The notes: generated from the sequence alone by a model not told the origin. DNA of 64,000 nucleotides from Burkholderia glumae LMG 2196 = ATCC 33617 (GCF_000960995.1 NZ_CP009435.1:3038001-3102000), one strand, 5' to 3'; shown: positions 34,254 through 43,749, counted from the stretch's first letter. A program made the numbers and translations.

Positions 34254-35018
34254 CATCAGCCGATGATGGTTGTACCAGGCGACCCATTCCAGCGTTGCCA
34301 GTTCGACGGATTCCCTCGTTTTCCAAGGGGCGCGCCGATGAATCAGTTCAGTCTTGTAGAGACCGTTGATCGTTTCAGCCAGCGCGTTATCGTAGCTGTC
34401 GCCACGGCTGCCGACGGACGGCTCGATACCCGCCTCGGCCAAACGTTCGCTGTACCGAATGCTGACGTATTGAGCCCCCCTATCGGAGTGGTGTATCAAG
34501 GTCCCATCGTCGCCCGGTTGGCGCGCGTACAGCGCCTGTTCGAGCGCATCCAGAACGAAGTCCGTGCTCATCGACGAACTGACGCGCCAACCGACGATGC
34601 GACGGGCAAACACGTCGATCACGAACGCCACGTACAGCCAACCCTGCCATGTCGAGACATAGGTGAAGTCAGACACCCAAAGCTGATTTGGGCGCTCAGC
34701 CTTGAACTGCCGGTTGACCCGGTCCAGCGGGCGCGCAGCGCTCGTATCGGGATTCGTCGTGCGAACCCGCTTGCCGCGAACTGCGCCACGCAAGCCCTGC
34801 AGCTTCATCAGCCGCCCGACCGTGCAGCGTGCGACCACAATGCCCTCCCGGTTCATCTGCTTCCAGACCTTCGGCACACCGTAGACCTGCATGTTGGCCT
34901 GCCAGACACGCTTGATCTCGGGTTGCAGGACCTCATCGCGTTTGGCACGAGCGCAGCGTTTGGACGGATCACGAAGCCGCGCAGCATGGCGTCGGTAGCC
35001 CGACGGGGCAATCCGCAA
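34254..35018 (-). pseudogene. IS3-family transposase OrfB, C-terminally truncated
   Basis: The integrase core of an IS3-family OrfB: IAPSGYRRHAARLRD, VYGVPKVWKQMNREG, NQLWVSDFTYVST, HHSDRGAQYVSI and YDNALAETINGLYK. The C-terminus ends within WYNHHRLM, where relatives continue with a further ~20 residues; the frame then runs into IS481 sequence. Translation normally starts by frameshift from OrfA upstream. Confidence 0.88.
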
Positions 35019-35074
35019 GACCTTGCAGATCGGCTCGACCCCGAAGGTGTCGCGATGCTGATCAACGAAGGCTT

Positions 35075-35401
35075 TCAGGACTTGAATCGGCGGTCGAGCT
35101 CCGCCTGGGCGAAAAACGCGCTCGCCAGCTTGAGAATCTCGTTGGTACGGCGCAGTTCCTTGACCTCACGCTCCAGGGCCTTGATGCGTTCACGCTCGGC
35201 CGTGCTCACGCCATCACGTTCCCCACGATCGATCTCCTCGCGCTTGACCCAATCCAGCAGCGTCTGCGGCGTACAGCCGATCATCGGCGCAATCGATTCG
35301 ACCGCCGCCCACATCGACGGATGTTCGCTACGCTGCTCACGTACCAGACGCACTGCGCGCTCCCGGACTTCCGGGGAAAACTTGGTTGCCTTCTTGTTCA
35401 T
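35075..35401 (-). CDS. IS3-family OrfA
   Basis: 108 residues: MNKKATKFSPEVRERAVRLV followed by a helix-turn-helix (CTPQTLLDWVKR) and a leucine-zipper-like segment (RIKALEREVKELRRTNEIL), the standard OrfA of IS51-type IS3 elements. It is intact, but its partner OrfB is truncated. Confidence 0.9.
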   Translation of the reverse strand: MNKKATKFSPEVRERAVRLVREQRSEHPSMWAAVESIAPMIGCTPQTLLDWVKREEIDRGERDGVSTAERERIKALEREVKELRRTNEILKLASAFFAQAELDRRFKS

Positions 35402-35671
35402 GGCTCCATTCTCTCAAGAATCCGAGCCTCCACAAAATTCGGTGCGGTTCAGGCGCCTCCTGGCCGATCCCAGACAGTCGATCCGCCCTGGATTTTGGGG
35501 GGCGATCTATCGTCCCTGCCCCTTTCGCTCACCAAAACCGCTTGCTAAATCGCGGCGTTCATATACGAGCACATCGCATCATGCAGAAAAGCAAATATCA
35601 TCTGCCCGTCCGTCTCACTACGCCATAAAACTCAATACATTATGAGAGATTCCTCATGCTTTGCATGAGAA

Positions 35672-36290
35672 GGCAATGGGCTGGGAGGCATCGTTCGACG
35701 GATATCTGGGACAGTTGGGCAGCGCAATTGGATACGAAGGCCGTCTCACGAGCCTGTTGGGCTATTGTCGGCGGCTGGTCGGCTGGTGCTCAAGACTGCG
35801 CGCAAAAGCGTCGGGCCGCGGCCTGAACTGCCCGAGGAATTGCTGGACCCGCTGGTGGAGGGGTCGATGACGCCATTCGCGTCCTCGCGAGGTAAGCGCG
35901 TGGCATGAGTATGCGCGACGGCACCGAAGTGTCACTCGACTTCATCGGCTCGGTCACCGACGAGGTGGTGGCCGAGGCGTTGATCTGGCAGAGCCGTTCG
36001 CTCTAGCCAATGTATCCGGCGGTGTTTTTCGACGCGCTGCGGATCAAGATTCGCGATGACGGCGTGGTCCGCAACCAGGCCGTGTCTTGGGCCTTGGGCA
36101 TCCAGGCCGCCGACGGCTGGCGCGACGTACCGGGCCTCTGGACGAGCAGACCAAGGGCGCCAGGTTCTGGCGCAGGATATTCAACGAACCGAAGGTGCGC
36201 GGCTGCCGAATCATCCCGACCGCCGCGGTCGACGCCCTGAAGGGACCAACCGAGGCGGTCGACGCTGCCTGTTCGGAGACACGACAAGAT
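35672..36290 (+). pseudogene. IS701- and IS256-type transposase remnants
   Basis: Around 35,672-35,780 the frame WEASFDGYLGQLGSAIG resembles the N-terminus of IS701-type transposases. From about 35,890 an IS256 (mutator-type) fragment follows: LDFIGSVTDEVVAEALIWQ, a TAG stop, YPAVFFDALRIKIRDDGVV, then, in another frame, GARFWRRIFNEPKVRG and AVDALKGPTEAVDAA. Stops and frame changes make both inactive. Bases 35,452-35,671 and 36,291-36,410 show nothing I can name. Confidence 0.75.
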
Positions 36291-36413
36291 CGAGAAAGAC
36301 CGGCAGCGCGCTCAGGCCGATCTGCTCAGCTTCACTAGCCCGACTGTTCCAGCGGCCCGGATCGCTCGTCCGCTCGCGGCGCGAGCCTCGCCTGCCAGGC
36401 TGGCGACAACACC

Positions 36414-36433
36414 GGGGTCCGCCAGCGGACCCC
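36414..36433. terminator. Perfect 9-bp hairpin, possible terminator
   Basis: GGGGTCCGC and GCGGACCCC pair perfectly around a 2-base loop, 18 bp beyond the stop of the minus-strand gene at 36451-36705. No T-run follows on the minus strand, so a terminator role is only possible. Confidence 0.35.
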
Positions 36434-36450
36434 GGCTCGCCTATGCAGCG

Positions 36451-36705
36451 TCAAGCCGCCCGCGCGCCGCCCAACTCGCGATCGACGGCCGCGCGCGCCA
36501 GTGCCAGTACCTGATCGACGACGCGCCGCTCGCTGAGCCAGACGCCGTCCACATGCACGAGCCGCCAGCCGATCAGCTCGGCGTCACCCTGCAGCACACG
36601 GTAGTGCGCCTTCTCGCCGATCCAGACCTGCTCCGTGCGCACTTCGAGCCGGTAGCCCTTGTACAGCTCGACGAAATCGCCGAGATCACGCCCTGTGGTT
36701 TCCAT
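36451..36705 (-). CDS. Small conserved-looking hypothetical protein
   Basis: 84 residues with GGAGG six bases before the ATG, GC-rich at third positions like the core genome. It reads as a compact alpha/beta protein (LYKGYRLEVRTEQVWIGEK, YRVLQGDAELIGWRLVHVDG). I do not recognise a family. It marks the return to core chromosome right of the IS island. Confidence 0.65.
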   Translation of the reverse strand: METTGRDLGDFVELYKGYRLEVRTEQVWIGEKAHYRVLQGDAELIGWRLVHVDGVWLSERRVVDQVLALARAAVDRELGGARAA

Positions 36706-36740
36706 ATTCGTCCTCCCGAGTCGCGTCCGATCGTTGCCGA

Positions 36741-36938
36741 TCAGTCGAATTGTTCCGACAAATACGCCCGCCCGTCGTCGGTCAGGTCGACGAGCCCGGC
36801 GCCGCTTGGGTAAACATAACCGTCATTGAGCAAACCGTCGACAAGGGGCGCGAACTGCGCAGGCAGGGGGCGAAGGCCGCCGAACCGGTCGAGCCATTTC
36901 AGCGCGTCGATCGCGTCGGGACTGAGTACGGGAAACAT
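36741..36938 (-). CDS. Small hypothetical protein
   Basis: 65 residues with GGAGA before the ATG. It contains LDRFGGLRPLPAQFAPLVDG and ends LTDDGRAYLSEQFD, which resembles the winged-helix 'D-x-G...Yl' C-terminal pattern of small MarR-like or DUF proteins, but is too short to assign. It is 35 bp upstream of the previous gene on the same strand and probably co-transcribed with it. Confidence 0.6.
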   Translation of the reverse strand: MFPVLSPDAIDALKWLDRFGGLRPLPAQFAPLVDGLLNDGYVYPSGAGLVDLTDDGRAYLSEQFD

Positions 36939-37066
36939 GGATCGTCTCCGTCAAGAGGGAGCTTCGATCCTAGCATTCCAAAATGAAAATGCAGACAGGA
37001 CGCGCATCGGGCAAGAAGGCCGCGCGGCCGCCCCAGGAGCGGCGGCGCAAGCCATCCGCCGCGGGC

Positions 37067-37282
37067 TCAGAGCCGCGCGATCGACACCTCGGTCGATTTC
37101 ACGAGCGCCACCACTTCGGCGCCGACCTTCAGTTCCAGTTCGTCCACGGAGCGTGTCGTGATGACCGAGGTGACGATGCCGAACGGCGTGTCCACGTCGA
37201 CTTCGGACACCACCGGCCCGCGGATGATTTCCTTGACCTTGCCCTTGAACTGGTTGCGTACGTTGATGGCGATGATGCTCAC
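37067..37282 (-). CDS. Mop-type molybdopterin/molybdate-binding protein (TOBE domain)
   Basis: 71 residues forming one TOBE/Mop domain: NVRNQFKGKVKEIIRGPV, EVDVDTPFGIVTSVITTRS and LKVGAEVVALVKSTEVSI. Such molbindins bind molybdate or similar oxyanions in the cytoplasm. It lies 43 bp beyond ssuB on the same strand, the usual end of Burkholderia-type ssu operons, so it is probably co-transcribed with sulfonate uptake. Confidence 0.9.
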   Translation of the reverse strand: MSIIAINVRNQFKGKVKEIIRGPVVSEVDVDTPFGIVTSVITTRSVDELELKVGAEVVALVKSTEVSIARL

Positions 37283-37325
37283 GGGAATTCGCTCCGAAAA
37301 GTTCAGTCAGACGGGCCAGGCGGCG

Positions 37326-38297
37326 TCATACCGCCCAGCGGATACGGGTGGCGGGCGCGGCGGGTTCGAACGCGTCGGGCGCGTCGAGCACCGGCCCGCC
37401 CTTGAGCACGCGGCGCAGCACACGGTCCTCGAGCGCGGCGAAAGAGGCCGAAGCGCGCGCACGCGGCCGGTCGAGCGGCACCGGCTGATCGAGCGCGATC
37501 TTGCCCGCCTCGATCAGCAGAATGCGGTCGCCGAGCGCCACGGCTTCCTGCACGTCGTGCGTGACGAGCAGCGCCGTGAAGCGATGCTCGCGCCACAGCC
37601 GCTCGATCAGCGCATGCATCTCGATGCGCGTGAGCGCGTCGAGTGCGCCGAGCGGCTCGTCGAGCAGCAGCAACTGCGGGCGATGCACGAGCGCGCGTGC
37701 CAGTGCCACGCGCTGGCGCTGGCCGCCGGACAGTTGCGCGGGCCAGTCGTTGGCGCGTTCGAGCAGGCCGACCTCGTCGAGCACGGCGCGGGCGTCGTCG
37801 CGCGCGCGCCGGCCCAGGCCGAGCATGACGTTCTGCAGCACCGTCTTCCACGGCAACAGCCGCGCGTCCTGGTACATGATTCGCGTGTCGAGCGCGACGC
37901 CGGTTTCGGTGCGCTTGACGAGCGTGCCGGCCGTCGGTTCTTCGAGTTCGGCGATCAAGCGCAGCAGCGTGGACTTGCCGCAGCCGCTGCGGCCGACGAT
38001 CGCGACGAAGCTGCCGCGCTCGATCGACAGGTTGAAATCGCTGAGCACGGTGCGCTCGCCGTACTGCTTGCCGACGCCGCGCAATTCGATCGAATGGTCG
38101 GCGCCGCGCAGGCTTGCGCCGCCGGCCGCGCCGTGAGCGCGGCGGCGCGCGAGCGGCACCACATGGGCGCCGGCGTCGCGCTCTTGCACGGCGGCATCCT
38201 GCCGATGCGCATCGGCGGTCCGCGACTGCGCGAGTTCGGCTTCGAGATCGGCGCCCGCGATCAGGCCGCCAGTCGGAATCAGCGTGGTCGCGCTCAT
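37326..38297 (-). CDS. ssuB: Aliphatic sulfonate ABC transporter, ATP-binding protein
   Basis: 323 residues from ATG 38297, which overlaps the ssuC stop by 4 bp (ATGA). After a long ~70-residue N-terminal extension it has Walker A (GRSGCGKST), the signature LSGGQRQR, Walker B (LLLLDEP) and the H-loop LLVTHD. It powers sulfonate import with SsuC. The open frame continues upstream through ssuC in another reading frame; that part is not protein. Confidence 0.93.
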   Translation of the reverse strand: MSATTLIPTGGLIAGADLEAELAQSRTADAHRQDAAVQERDAGAHVVPLARRRAHGAAGGASLRGADHSIELRGVGKQYGERTVLSDFNLSIERGSFVAIVGRSGCGKSTLLRLIAELEEPTAGTLVKRTETGVALDTRIMYQDARLLPWKTVLQNVMLGLGRRARDDARAVLDEVGLLERANDWPAQLSGGQRQRVALARALVHRPQLLLLDEPLGALDALTRIEMHALIERLWREHRFTALLVTHDVQEAVALGDRILLIEAGKIALDQPVPLDRPRARASASFAALEDRVLRRVLKGGPVLDAPDAFEPAAPATRIRWAV

Positions 38298-39130
38298 GCT
38301 TTCGCCCCTGGTTGATACGCGGGGTGCCAGCGCAGCGTCGTGCGTTCGAGCCACTTCGCGAGCACGTCGGCCAGCTTGCCGAGGATCGCGTACAGCAGGA
38401 TGCCGACCACCACCACGTCGGTTTGCAGGAACTCGCGCGCGTTCATCGTCATGTAGCCGATGCCGGACTGCGCGGAGATCGTTTCCGCCACGATCAGCAT
38501 CACCCACGTCAGGCCGAGCGCGAAGCGCACGCCGACCAGGATCGACGGCAGCGCGCCGGGCAGGATCACGTCGCGATAGAGCGCCAAGCCCTTCACGCCG
38601 TAGCTCCTCGCCATCTCGATCAGGTTCGCGTCGACCGAGCGAATGCCATGGTAGGTGTTGATGTAGATCGGGAAGAACACGCCGAGCGAGACGAGGAACA
38701 GCTTGGCCTTCTCGTCGATCCCGAACCAGAGGATCACGAGCGGGATCATCGCCAGCGCGGGAATGTTGCGAATCATCTGGATCGTCGAATCGAGCGCGAC
38801 CTCGGCCGCCTTCGACAGCCCGGTCGCCAGGCCGAGCGCGAGGCCCACGCCGCCGCCCAGCGCGAAGCCGAGCAGCGCGCGCCAGGTGCTGACCTTGACG
38901 TTGGCCCACATCTCGCCCGATTCGATCAGCGACCACGCGGCGCGCAGCACGGCGAGCGGCTCGGGCAGCACGCGCGTGGACAGCGCGCCGGTGCGCGCGG
39001 CCAGCTCCCAGGCTGCCACCAGCGCGATCGGCACGAGCCACGGCGCGATCGCGCGCCAGGCGCGCCGCAGGGCGCCGCCCGCCACGCCGCGGCGAGCGCC
39101 CCGCGCGCTCTGGAGTGTCGGAATTGTCAT
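38294..39130 (-). CDS. ssuC: Aliphatic sulfonate ABC transporter, permease
   Basis: 278 residues, six predicted membrane helices, with the inner-membrane permease EAA-type loop EMARSYGVKGLALYRDVILPG. The pattern (MIRNIPALAMIPLVILWFG) is typical of SsuC/TauC. It is coupled to ssuB by a 4-bp overlap and lies 14 bp after ssuD. Confidence 0.93.
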   Translation of the reverse strand: MTIPTLQSARGARRGVAGGALRRAWRAIAPWLVPIALVAAWELAARTGALSTRVLPEPLAVLRAAWSLIESGEMWANVKVSTWRALLGFALGGGVGLALGLATGLSKAAEVALDSTIQMIRNIPALAMIPLVILWFGIDEKAKLFLVSLGVFFPIYINTYHGIRSVDANLIEMARSYGVKGLALYRDVILPGALPSILVGVRFALGLTWVMLIVAETISAQSGIGYMTMNAREFLQTDVVVVGILLYAILGKLADVLAKWLERTTLRWHPAYQPGAKA

Positions 39131-39144
39131 CGTCGCGCCTCCGC

Positions 39145-40305
39145 TCAGCTCTGGCTCGCCTGCGGCACGTAGTGATTGCCGATCACCTCGCCGAACGGCC
39201 CCGACAGCGGGCCGGTCCGGCGCCGGCTGCCCTCGCCCTTGTTGATCAGCGGGAACACCAGTTCGGCGAAGCGATACGATTCCTCGAGATGCGGATAACC
39301 GGACAGGATGAAGGTCTCGACGCCGAGCGACGCGTATTCGCGCATCCGTTCGGCCACCTGCCTGGCGCTACCCACGAGCGCGGTGCCGGCGCCGCCGCGC
39401 ACGAGCCCCACGCCCGCCCACAGGTTCGGATAGACTTCGAGCTCCTGGCGCGAGCCGCGCTTGCCGCCGTGCAGCGCGGCCATGCGGCGCTGCCCCTCCG
39501 AGTCCATCTTCGCGAACGACTCCTGGGCGCGCTTGATCGTCGCGTCATCGAGCCGGCTGATCAGGCGGTCCGCATCGGCCCACGCCTCCTCTTCCGTCTC
39601 GCGCACGATCACGTGCAGGCGAATGCCGAACTTGATCTGGCGGCCTCGTGCCTCGGCGCGCGCGCGAATGTCGGCGATCTTCCTGGCGACCGCCTCGGGC
39701 GGCTCGCCCCAGGTCAGATAGGTGTCGATATGGTCGGCCGCGATCGCATGCGCGGCCGGCGACGAGCCGCCGAACCAGAGCGGCGGATGAGGATGCTGAA
39801 CCGGCGGATAGAGCAGCTTGCCGCCTTTCGATTGCAGGTGCCTGCCGTCGAAATCGATGCTGGCGCCGTCGTGCGATTTCGCCAGCAGCTCGCGCCAGAT
39901 GTGCAGGAATTCGTCGGTGATTGCATAGCGCGTGTCGTGATCGACGAACACGCCGTCGCCTTCGAGTTCGGTCGCGTCGCCACCCGTCACGACGTTGATC
40001 AGCAGGCGCCCTTGCGAGAGCCGGTCGAAAGTCGCGGCCATGCGTGCCGCCAGGCCCGGCGACGACAGCCCCGGCCGCACCGCGACCAGGAACTTCAGCC
40101 GCCTGGTGGCGGGAATCAGGCTCGAGGCCACCACCCAGGCATCCTCGCAGGAACGGCCGGTGGGCAGCAGCACGCCTTCGTAGCCGAGCGTGTCGGCGGC
40201 CACCGCGACCTGCCGGAAATAATCATAATCGGCCGCGCGCGCGCCGTCGGAGGTGCCGAGGTAGCGGCTGTCGCCGTGCGTCGGAATAAACCAGAACACA
40301 TTCAT
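39145..40305 (-). CDS. ssuD: FMNH2-dependent alkanesulfonate monooxygenase
   Basis: 386 residues, close to the 380 of E. coli SsuD, starting MNVFWFIPTHGDSRYLG. LDDATIKRAQESFAKMDSEG and GGSSPAAHAIAADHIDTYL are typical of the bacterial-luciferase-like family. It cleaves alkanesulfonates to aldehyde and sulfite using FMNH2 from a separate reductase. AGGAGCAGC precedes the ATG. The usual ssuA and ssuE are not adjacent, so binding protein and reductase must be encoded elsewhere. Confidence 0.94.
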   Translation of the reverse strand: MNVFWFIPTHGDSRYLGTSDGARAADYDYFRQVAVAADTLGYEGVLLPTGRSCEDAWVVASSLIPATRRLKFLVAVRPGLSSPGLAARMAATFDRLSQGRLLINVVTGGDATELEGDGVFVDHDTRYAITDEFLHIWRELLAKSHDGASIDFDGRHLQSKGGKLLYPPVQHPHPPLWFGGSSPAAHAIAADHIDTYLTWGEPPEAVARKIADIRARAEARGRQIKFGIRLHVIVRETEEEAWADADRLISRLDDATIKRAQESFAKMDSEGQRRMAALHGGKRGSRQELEVYPNLWAGVGLVRGGAGTALVGSARQVAERMREYASLGVETFILSGYPHLEESYRFAELVFPLINKGEGSRRRTGPLSGPFGEVIGNHYVPQASQS

Positions 40306-40668
40306 CTGCTGCTCCTGCCTGACTGTTCTTGCGAAATTCGGGCAAAGCGATTCCCCCGACGCGCACGGGGGCGCATCGAACGAGAAACGTCTGCCGGGAA
40401 TGGGGCTCGCCGGATCGGTCCGCGCGGCGGGCGAGCTCGCGATCGCGCGGGGGACGGCAAGGCCGTCTCTGGGAAATCAGTCTAGGGAGGGGGGCATCGT
40501 TTAGGAACGATTTTTTTCAACTTAGGTTTTCCGCTTTCGTGATTTGCGCGCTGCTGCAGCGAATATCGCGACGGACGATCGAACCGCGGCGCGCGCCCCT
40601 ATAATGGCGATCCCGAACCGACCCGCCCGTGAAATCGGCCGATTGCCGCGCCCATCACGCTCTTTCCG
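40306..40668. other. Upstream region of ssuDCB, no gene seen
   Basis: 363 bp between the divergent ssuD and the small membrane protein gene. It should contain the ssu promoter. ATCGTT/AACGAT around a 4-base loop followed by a T-run (about 40,497-40,517) resembles a weak terminator on the plus strand, but nothing is transcribed into it from the left. No ssuA or ssuE here. Confidence 0.4.
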
Positions 40669-41097
40669 ATGCAGAAAGTCATCCTGCCGTTCCTGTCCGG
40701 CTTCCTCGCCGCCCTGTTCTTCCGCGAAGCGACACTCGCGCTGCTGCACGCGGCGGGGCTGATCGAGACGGCCGGCTTCTCGGTCGCGCCGTTCGCGCCG
40801 CTCGGCATGCCGGAATTCATCGTCAACGCGCTCGTCAGCGCATGCTGGGCGATCCTCATGGCATGGCTGCTGCGCGTGGCACCCGAGCGGCGCGCACCGT
40901 GGGTGCAGGCGCTGGTGTTCGGCGGCCTGGTGCCGACGGCCGCGCGCGTGTTCGTGATCGATCCGCTGCGCGGCATCTGGCCGGCCGGCAACATGCTCTC
41001 GCCGCTCGCGGTGGGCTTCGCCGCGAACGCGGTCTGGGGCTGGGGCGCGCTCGTGTTCATGCGCGCGTTCATGTCCGACGACGATTACGACGACTGA
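40669..41097 (+). CDS. Small integral membrane protein of unknown function
   Basis: 142 residues with about four hydrophobic segments (ILPFLSGFLAALFF, IVNALVSACWAILMAWLL, ALVFGGLVPTAARVF, LAVGFAANAVWGWGALVF) and an acidic tail SDDDYDD. Strong GC bias at third positions supports coding. I do not recognise the family; its role is unknown. Confidence 0.75.
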   Translation: MQKVILPFLSGFLAALFFREATLALLHAAGLIETAGFSVAPFAPLGMPEFIVNALVSACWAILMAWLLRVAPERRAPWVQALVFGGLVPTAARVFVIDPLRGIWPAGNMLSPLAVGFAANAVWGWGALVFMRAFMSDDDYDD

Positions 41098-41162
41098 GGA
41101 CGGCGCCCGGGCCGCTTGCGGGGCGAATCGGCCGCGCGCCTGCAACGGCGCACCGTCACGAC

Positions 41163-41501
41163 TCAGTGCGCCTGCATCTTCGAGAACAGATTGAGCACGG
41201 CGACGCCCGCGATGATCAGGCCGAGCCCGATCACGGCCGGCCAGTCCGGCACTTGCCGATACAGCACGATCGCCACCAGCGTAATCAGCACGATGCCGGC
41301 ACCCGACCAGATCGCGTAGACGATCCCGACCGGCAGGCTCTTCAAGGTCAGCGACAAGCCGTAGAACGCGATGCCATAGCCGACCACCACGATCAGGGTT
41401 GGCATCAGCCGCGTGAATCCTTCGGACGCGCGCAGCGCGGACGTGCCGATCACCTCGGCAACGATCGCGATCGCGAGCCAGGCATAGGCGGGCAGCTTCA
41501 T
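41163..41501 (-). CDS. SMR-family multidrug efflux protein (EmrE-like)
   Basis: 112 residues, four transmembrane helices, with the essential membrane Glu in LAIAIVAEVIGTSALRASEG and the family segment VGIVYAIWSGAGIVLI. It is very close in pattern to E. coli EmrE, a proton-coupled exporter of cationic compounds. Its ATG overlaps the upstream gene's stop by 4 bp (ATGA), so the two are coupled. Confidence 0.92.
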   Translation of the reverse strand: MKLPAYAWLAIAIVAEVIGTSALRASEGFTRLMPTLIVVVGYGIAFYGLSLTLKSLPVGIVYAIWSGAGIVLITLVAIVLYRQVPDWPAVIGLGLIIAGVAVLNLFSKMQAH

Positions 41502-41989
41502 CGTGCGGGCTCCCCGGCAAGCACGAGTGCCGCGCAGGCACGACCGGGTTGCCCGCTGAGCGCTTCCGCCATCGGCTCGCGAGCGGCGCGCTGCGGCAGG
41601 CGCGATACCGTGACGGCGCCGCCCCCGCCCGCGACGGCGGGGCAAAACGCGCCGCCGTGCCCGGCGGCCGGCAGCGCCTGCCTCGCGGCGCGCCTGGAGC
41701 CGGCCCGCTCGAGGCGCAGGCCGATCGCATACGAGCTGCGCCGACAATGCGCGACCGTGTTGCGCCTGCGCCCGATCCGGGCGAGCTCGTCCGGCCTCTG
41801 GCCGGCGAGCGCCGCAAGGAAGCGCGGCGGGCCAAAGATGCCGAGGTCGATCGCCACGGCGTGGCCGCGCGCCACCGCCACCTCGCGCGACCGCAGGCCG
41901 AGCGCCCGGGCGCGGCCGGTATCGACGCGCGGGAACACGGGCGGATATGCCTGAGCGAGGATCGACGGCAGATCGTGAGCGAGGTCCAT
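41498..41989 (-). CDS. Hypothetical protein coupled to the SMR transporter
   Basis: 163 residues from ATG 41989. Third codon positions are strongly GC-rich, as in real genes of this genome, and its TGA overlaps the emrE-like ATG. It contains VARGHAVAIDLGIFGPPRFL and ARIGRRRNTVAHCRRSSYAI. I do not recognise a family; being coupled to an efflux pump suggests a related function. Antisense open frames in this GC-rich stretch keep confidence moderate. Confidence 0.5.
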   Translation of the reverse strand: MDLAHDLPSILAQAYPPVFPRVDTGRARALGLRSREVAVARGHAVAIDLGIFGPPRFLAALAGQRPDELARIGRRRNTVAHCRRSSYAIGLRLERAGSRRAARQALPAAGHGGAFCPAVAGGGGAVTVSRLPQRAAREPMAEALSGQPGRACAALVLAGEPAR

Positions 41990-42113
41990 GAAGATCGTCG
42001 AAGCGGATGAAGCGGCCCACAAAGCCGGGGTTCGAGCCGCGGGCGCCCGCGGCGGGAAGATTCTAGCCCAGCGGTGCCTCGCCCGACGCTCCTGGCCGGA
42101 TCGAATAAAACGC

Positions 42114-42142
42114 TTGCGCACCGTCCGGGTACACCCTATAAT
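42114..42142 (+). promoter_or_regulatory. Promoter of the initiator tRNA gene
   Basis: TTGCGC and TATAAT separated by 17 bp, 17 bp upstream of the tRNA 5' end. A perfect -10 box and correct spacing fit a strong sigma-70 promoter. Confidence 0.75.
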
Positions 42143-42159
42143 TTAACTCTTCTAACGGA

Positions 42160-42236
<77 letters not shown>

Positions 42237-42247
42237 AGTTTCAAGCG

Positions 42248-42281
42248 AAGCCCTGATTTCACGACGAAATCGGGGCTTTTT
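42248..42281 (+). terminator. Rho-independent terminator of the tRNA-fMet gene
   Basis: AAGCCCTGATTTC and GAAATCGGGGCTT pair (one T-G wobble) around ACGAC, followed by T5. It lies 12 bp after the tRNA. Confidence 0.85.
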
Positions 42282-42316
42282 GCTATCCGGGCGGTGCTAC
42301 ACATGGAGCTACACCC

Positions 42317-43749
42317 GTGGCCCTCACGCACCCGCAACCCAACCCGCCTGCTCCGGGCGCGGCGTATGCTCGTACCGGGTTTCCTCGGCTCTACGTGTCC
42401 CGCCACGGCGTTTTCTACTGGCGTGAGCGCAACCGCTGGCGCAGCCTGCGCACCAAGGATCCGCGCGAGGCCTCGATCTTTGCGATGGAACGCAACCTCT
42501 ACCTGGCTCGCCAGCACCAGAACCGCATGAGCGTCGATCCCAACTCCCCAAAACGTCCCCCGCTCGATCCAGATGCCTATCAGCGCTTCGAGATCGATCT
42601 GCGTCGTGGGATCTTCAAAACGAACGGTACGCCAGAGGACGCCCAGGCGCTGCGCGAAACGCTCGAACTGGTGCGCAACCTGCCGCCCCATCTGCTGGAA
42701 TCGCCGACGACGCGGAAGCGATCCTGCGGGCGGCGATCGACGAGGCCATGAGCGAGCGGCAGCAGGAGGCGCAGGCCGCCCAGGCCGGCCCGATGCTGTC
42801 GCAGGTCGTGGAGATGTGGCTGACCGAGCGGACTTTGCAGAACGCCCCGCGCACGGTCACCGCCAAGCGCCTCCACCTCGAAGACTTCCGACGCCGTGTT
42901 GCCCCTGGCGACGTTCGGATCAACGCGCTGGTGAAATCTGTGCTCGTGGGCTTCAAGGCGGCGCTGCTGGCCGACGGCCAGACGGGAAAAACGGTGGACA
43001 ACAAGCTGTTGACCCCGCACGACCTGTTCAAATACGCCCTGGCAAACGGGCACTACACCGCGTCGCATGAGAACCCCGTGGCCGGCCTGTTCGTGCTGTC
43101 GAAGACGGAACGGATCAAGCAGGCCGACCCGTACCAGCCGTTCACCCTAGACGATCTGCGGGCGATCTTCAAGCCGCTGGCGTTCACGGCGTGGGCGGAT
43201 GCGCCCGATCTGTGGTTTGCCACCTCTGGTGGCCCTGTTCACGGGTATGCGGATCAGCGAGGCCACGGCGATGAAGGTCGCCGACGTCAAGCAAACGGAG
43301 GACGGCGTGCATTGCATCAGCATCCCGGCGAGCAAGACCGTGGCGGGCATCCGCAACGTGCCGGTGTGCGATTCACTCGTCCGGCTGGGTTTCCTGCGCT
43401 ACGTCGACGAGGTGCGAGCGGCCGGCCAGGAACGGCTCTACCCTCACCGCCGCTTGATCAACGGGGCGTATGCCAAGCGGTTGAGTGAGCGTTTTCTCGG
43501 GAGCCCTTGACGAACCTAGGTATTTTGGACGCTCGGAAGTCGTTCCACTCGTTCCGCGTCAACGTGATCACGGCGCTGGCGAACGGCGGTACCAACACGG
43601 CGCAGACGTTCAAGATCACGTGCCACAAGGATCGAACGGACGCGGACACGCACCTGGGGTACGTCCGTGACCTGCCGGATTTGAAGGCCGTGGTGGAGCG
43701 CTGCGCTGGCCGATCGACCTGGACGCTCTGGCATACGACGGCCGGTTGA
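42317..43749 (+). pseudogene. Tyrosine recombinase (phage integrase), frameshifted
   Basis: Pieces in alternating frames form one integrase: an N-terminal arm (GFPRLYVSRHGVFYWRER), a core-binding part (MLSQVVEMWLTERTLQ), catalytic Arg in FTGMRISEATAMKVAD and HSFR further on. Frame changes occur near 42,700, 43,217 and 43,505, so no active protein is expected. The gene lies 80 bp downstream of tRNA-fMet, pointing to an element that inserted at the tRNA and then decayed. I found no clear second copy of the tRNA 3' end to mark the far side. Confidence 0.85.

Larger units (their letters stand above)
34254..35451 (-). mobile_element. IS3-family (IS51-type) element, left end lost
   Basis: The right end, read inward, begins TGAACCGCACCGAATTTTG, typical of IS51-type IS3 elements, and is followed by orfA and orfB. 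The left end is missing: the element stops abruptly where IS481-like copy 2 ends, removing the last residues of OrfB and the terminal repeat. Confidence 0.82.

Noticed and set aside
38298..39041. Upstream extension of the ssuB frame through ssuC
   Set aside because: Arg-rich out-of-frame reading of ssuC. The SsuB domain starts after ATG 38297.
40497..40517. Hairpin ATCGTT-TAGG-AACGAT plus T-run
   Set aside because: No plus-strand transcript is known to enter it, so a terminator call is not justified. Noted under the ssu upstream region.
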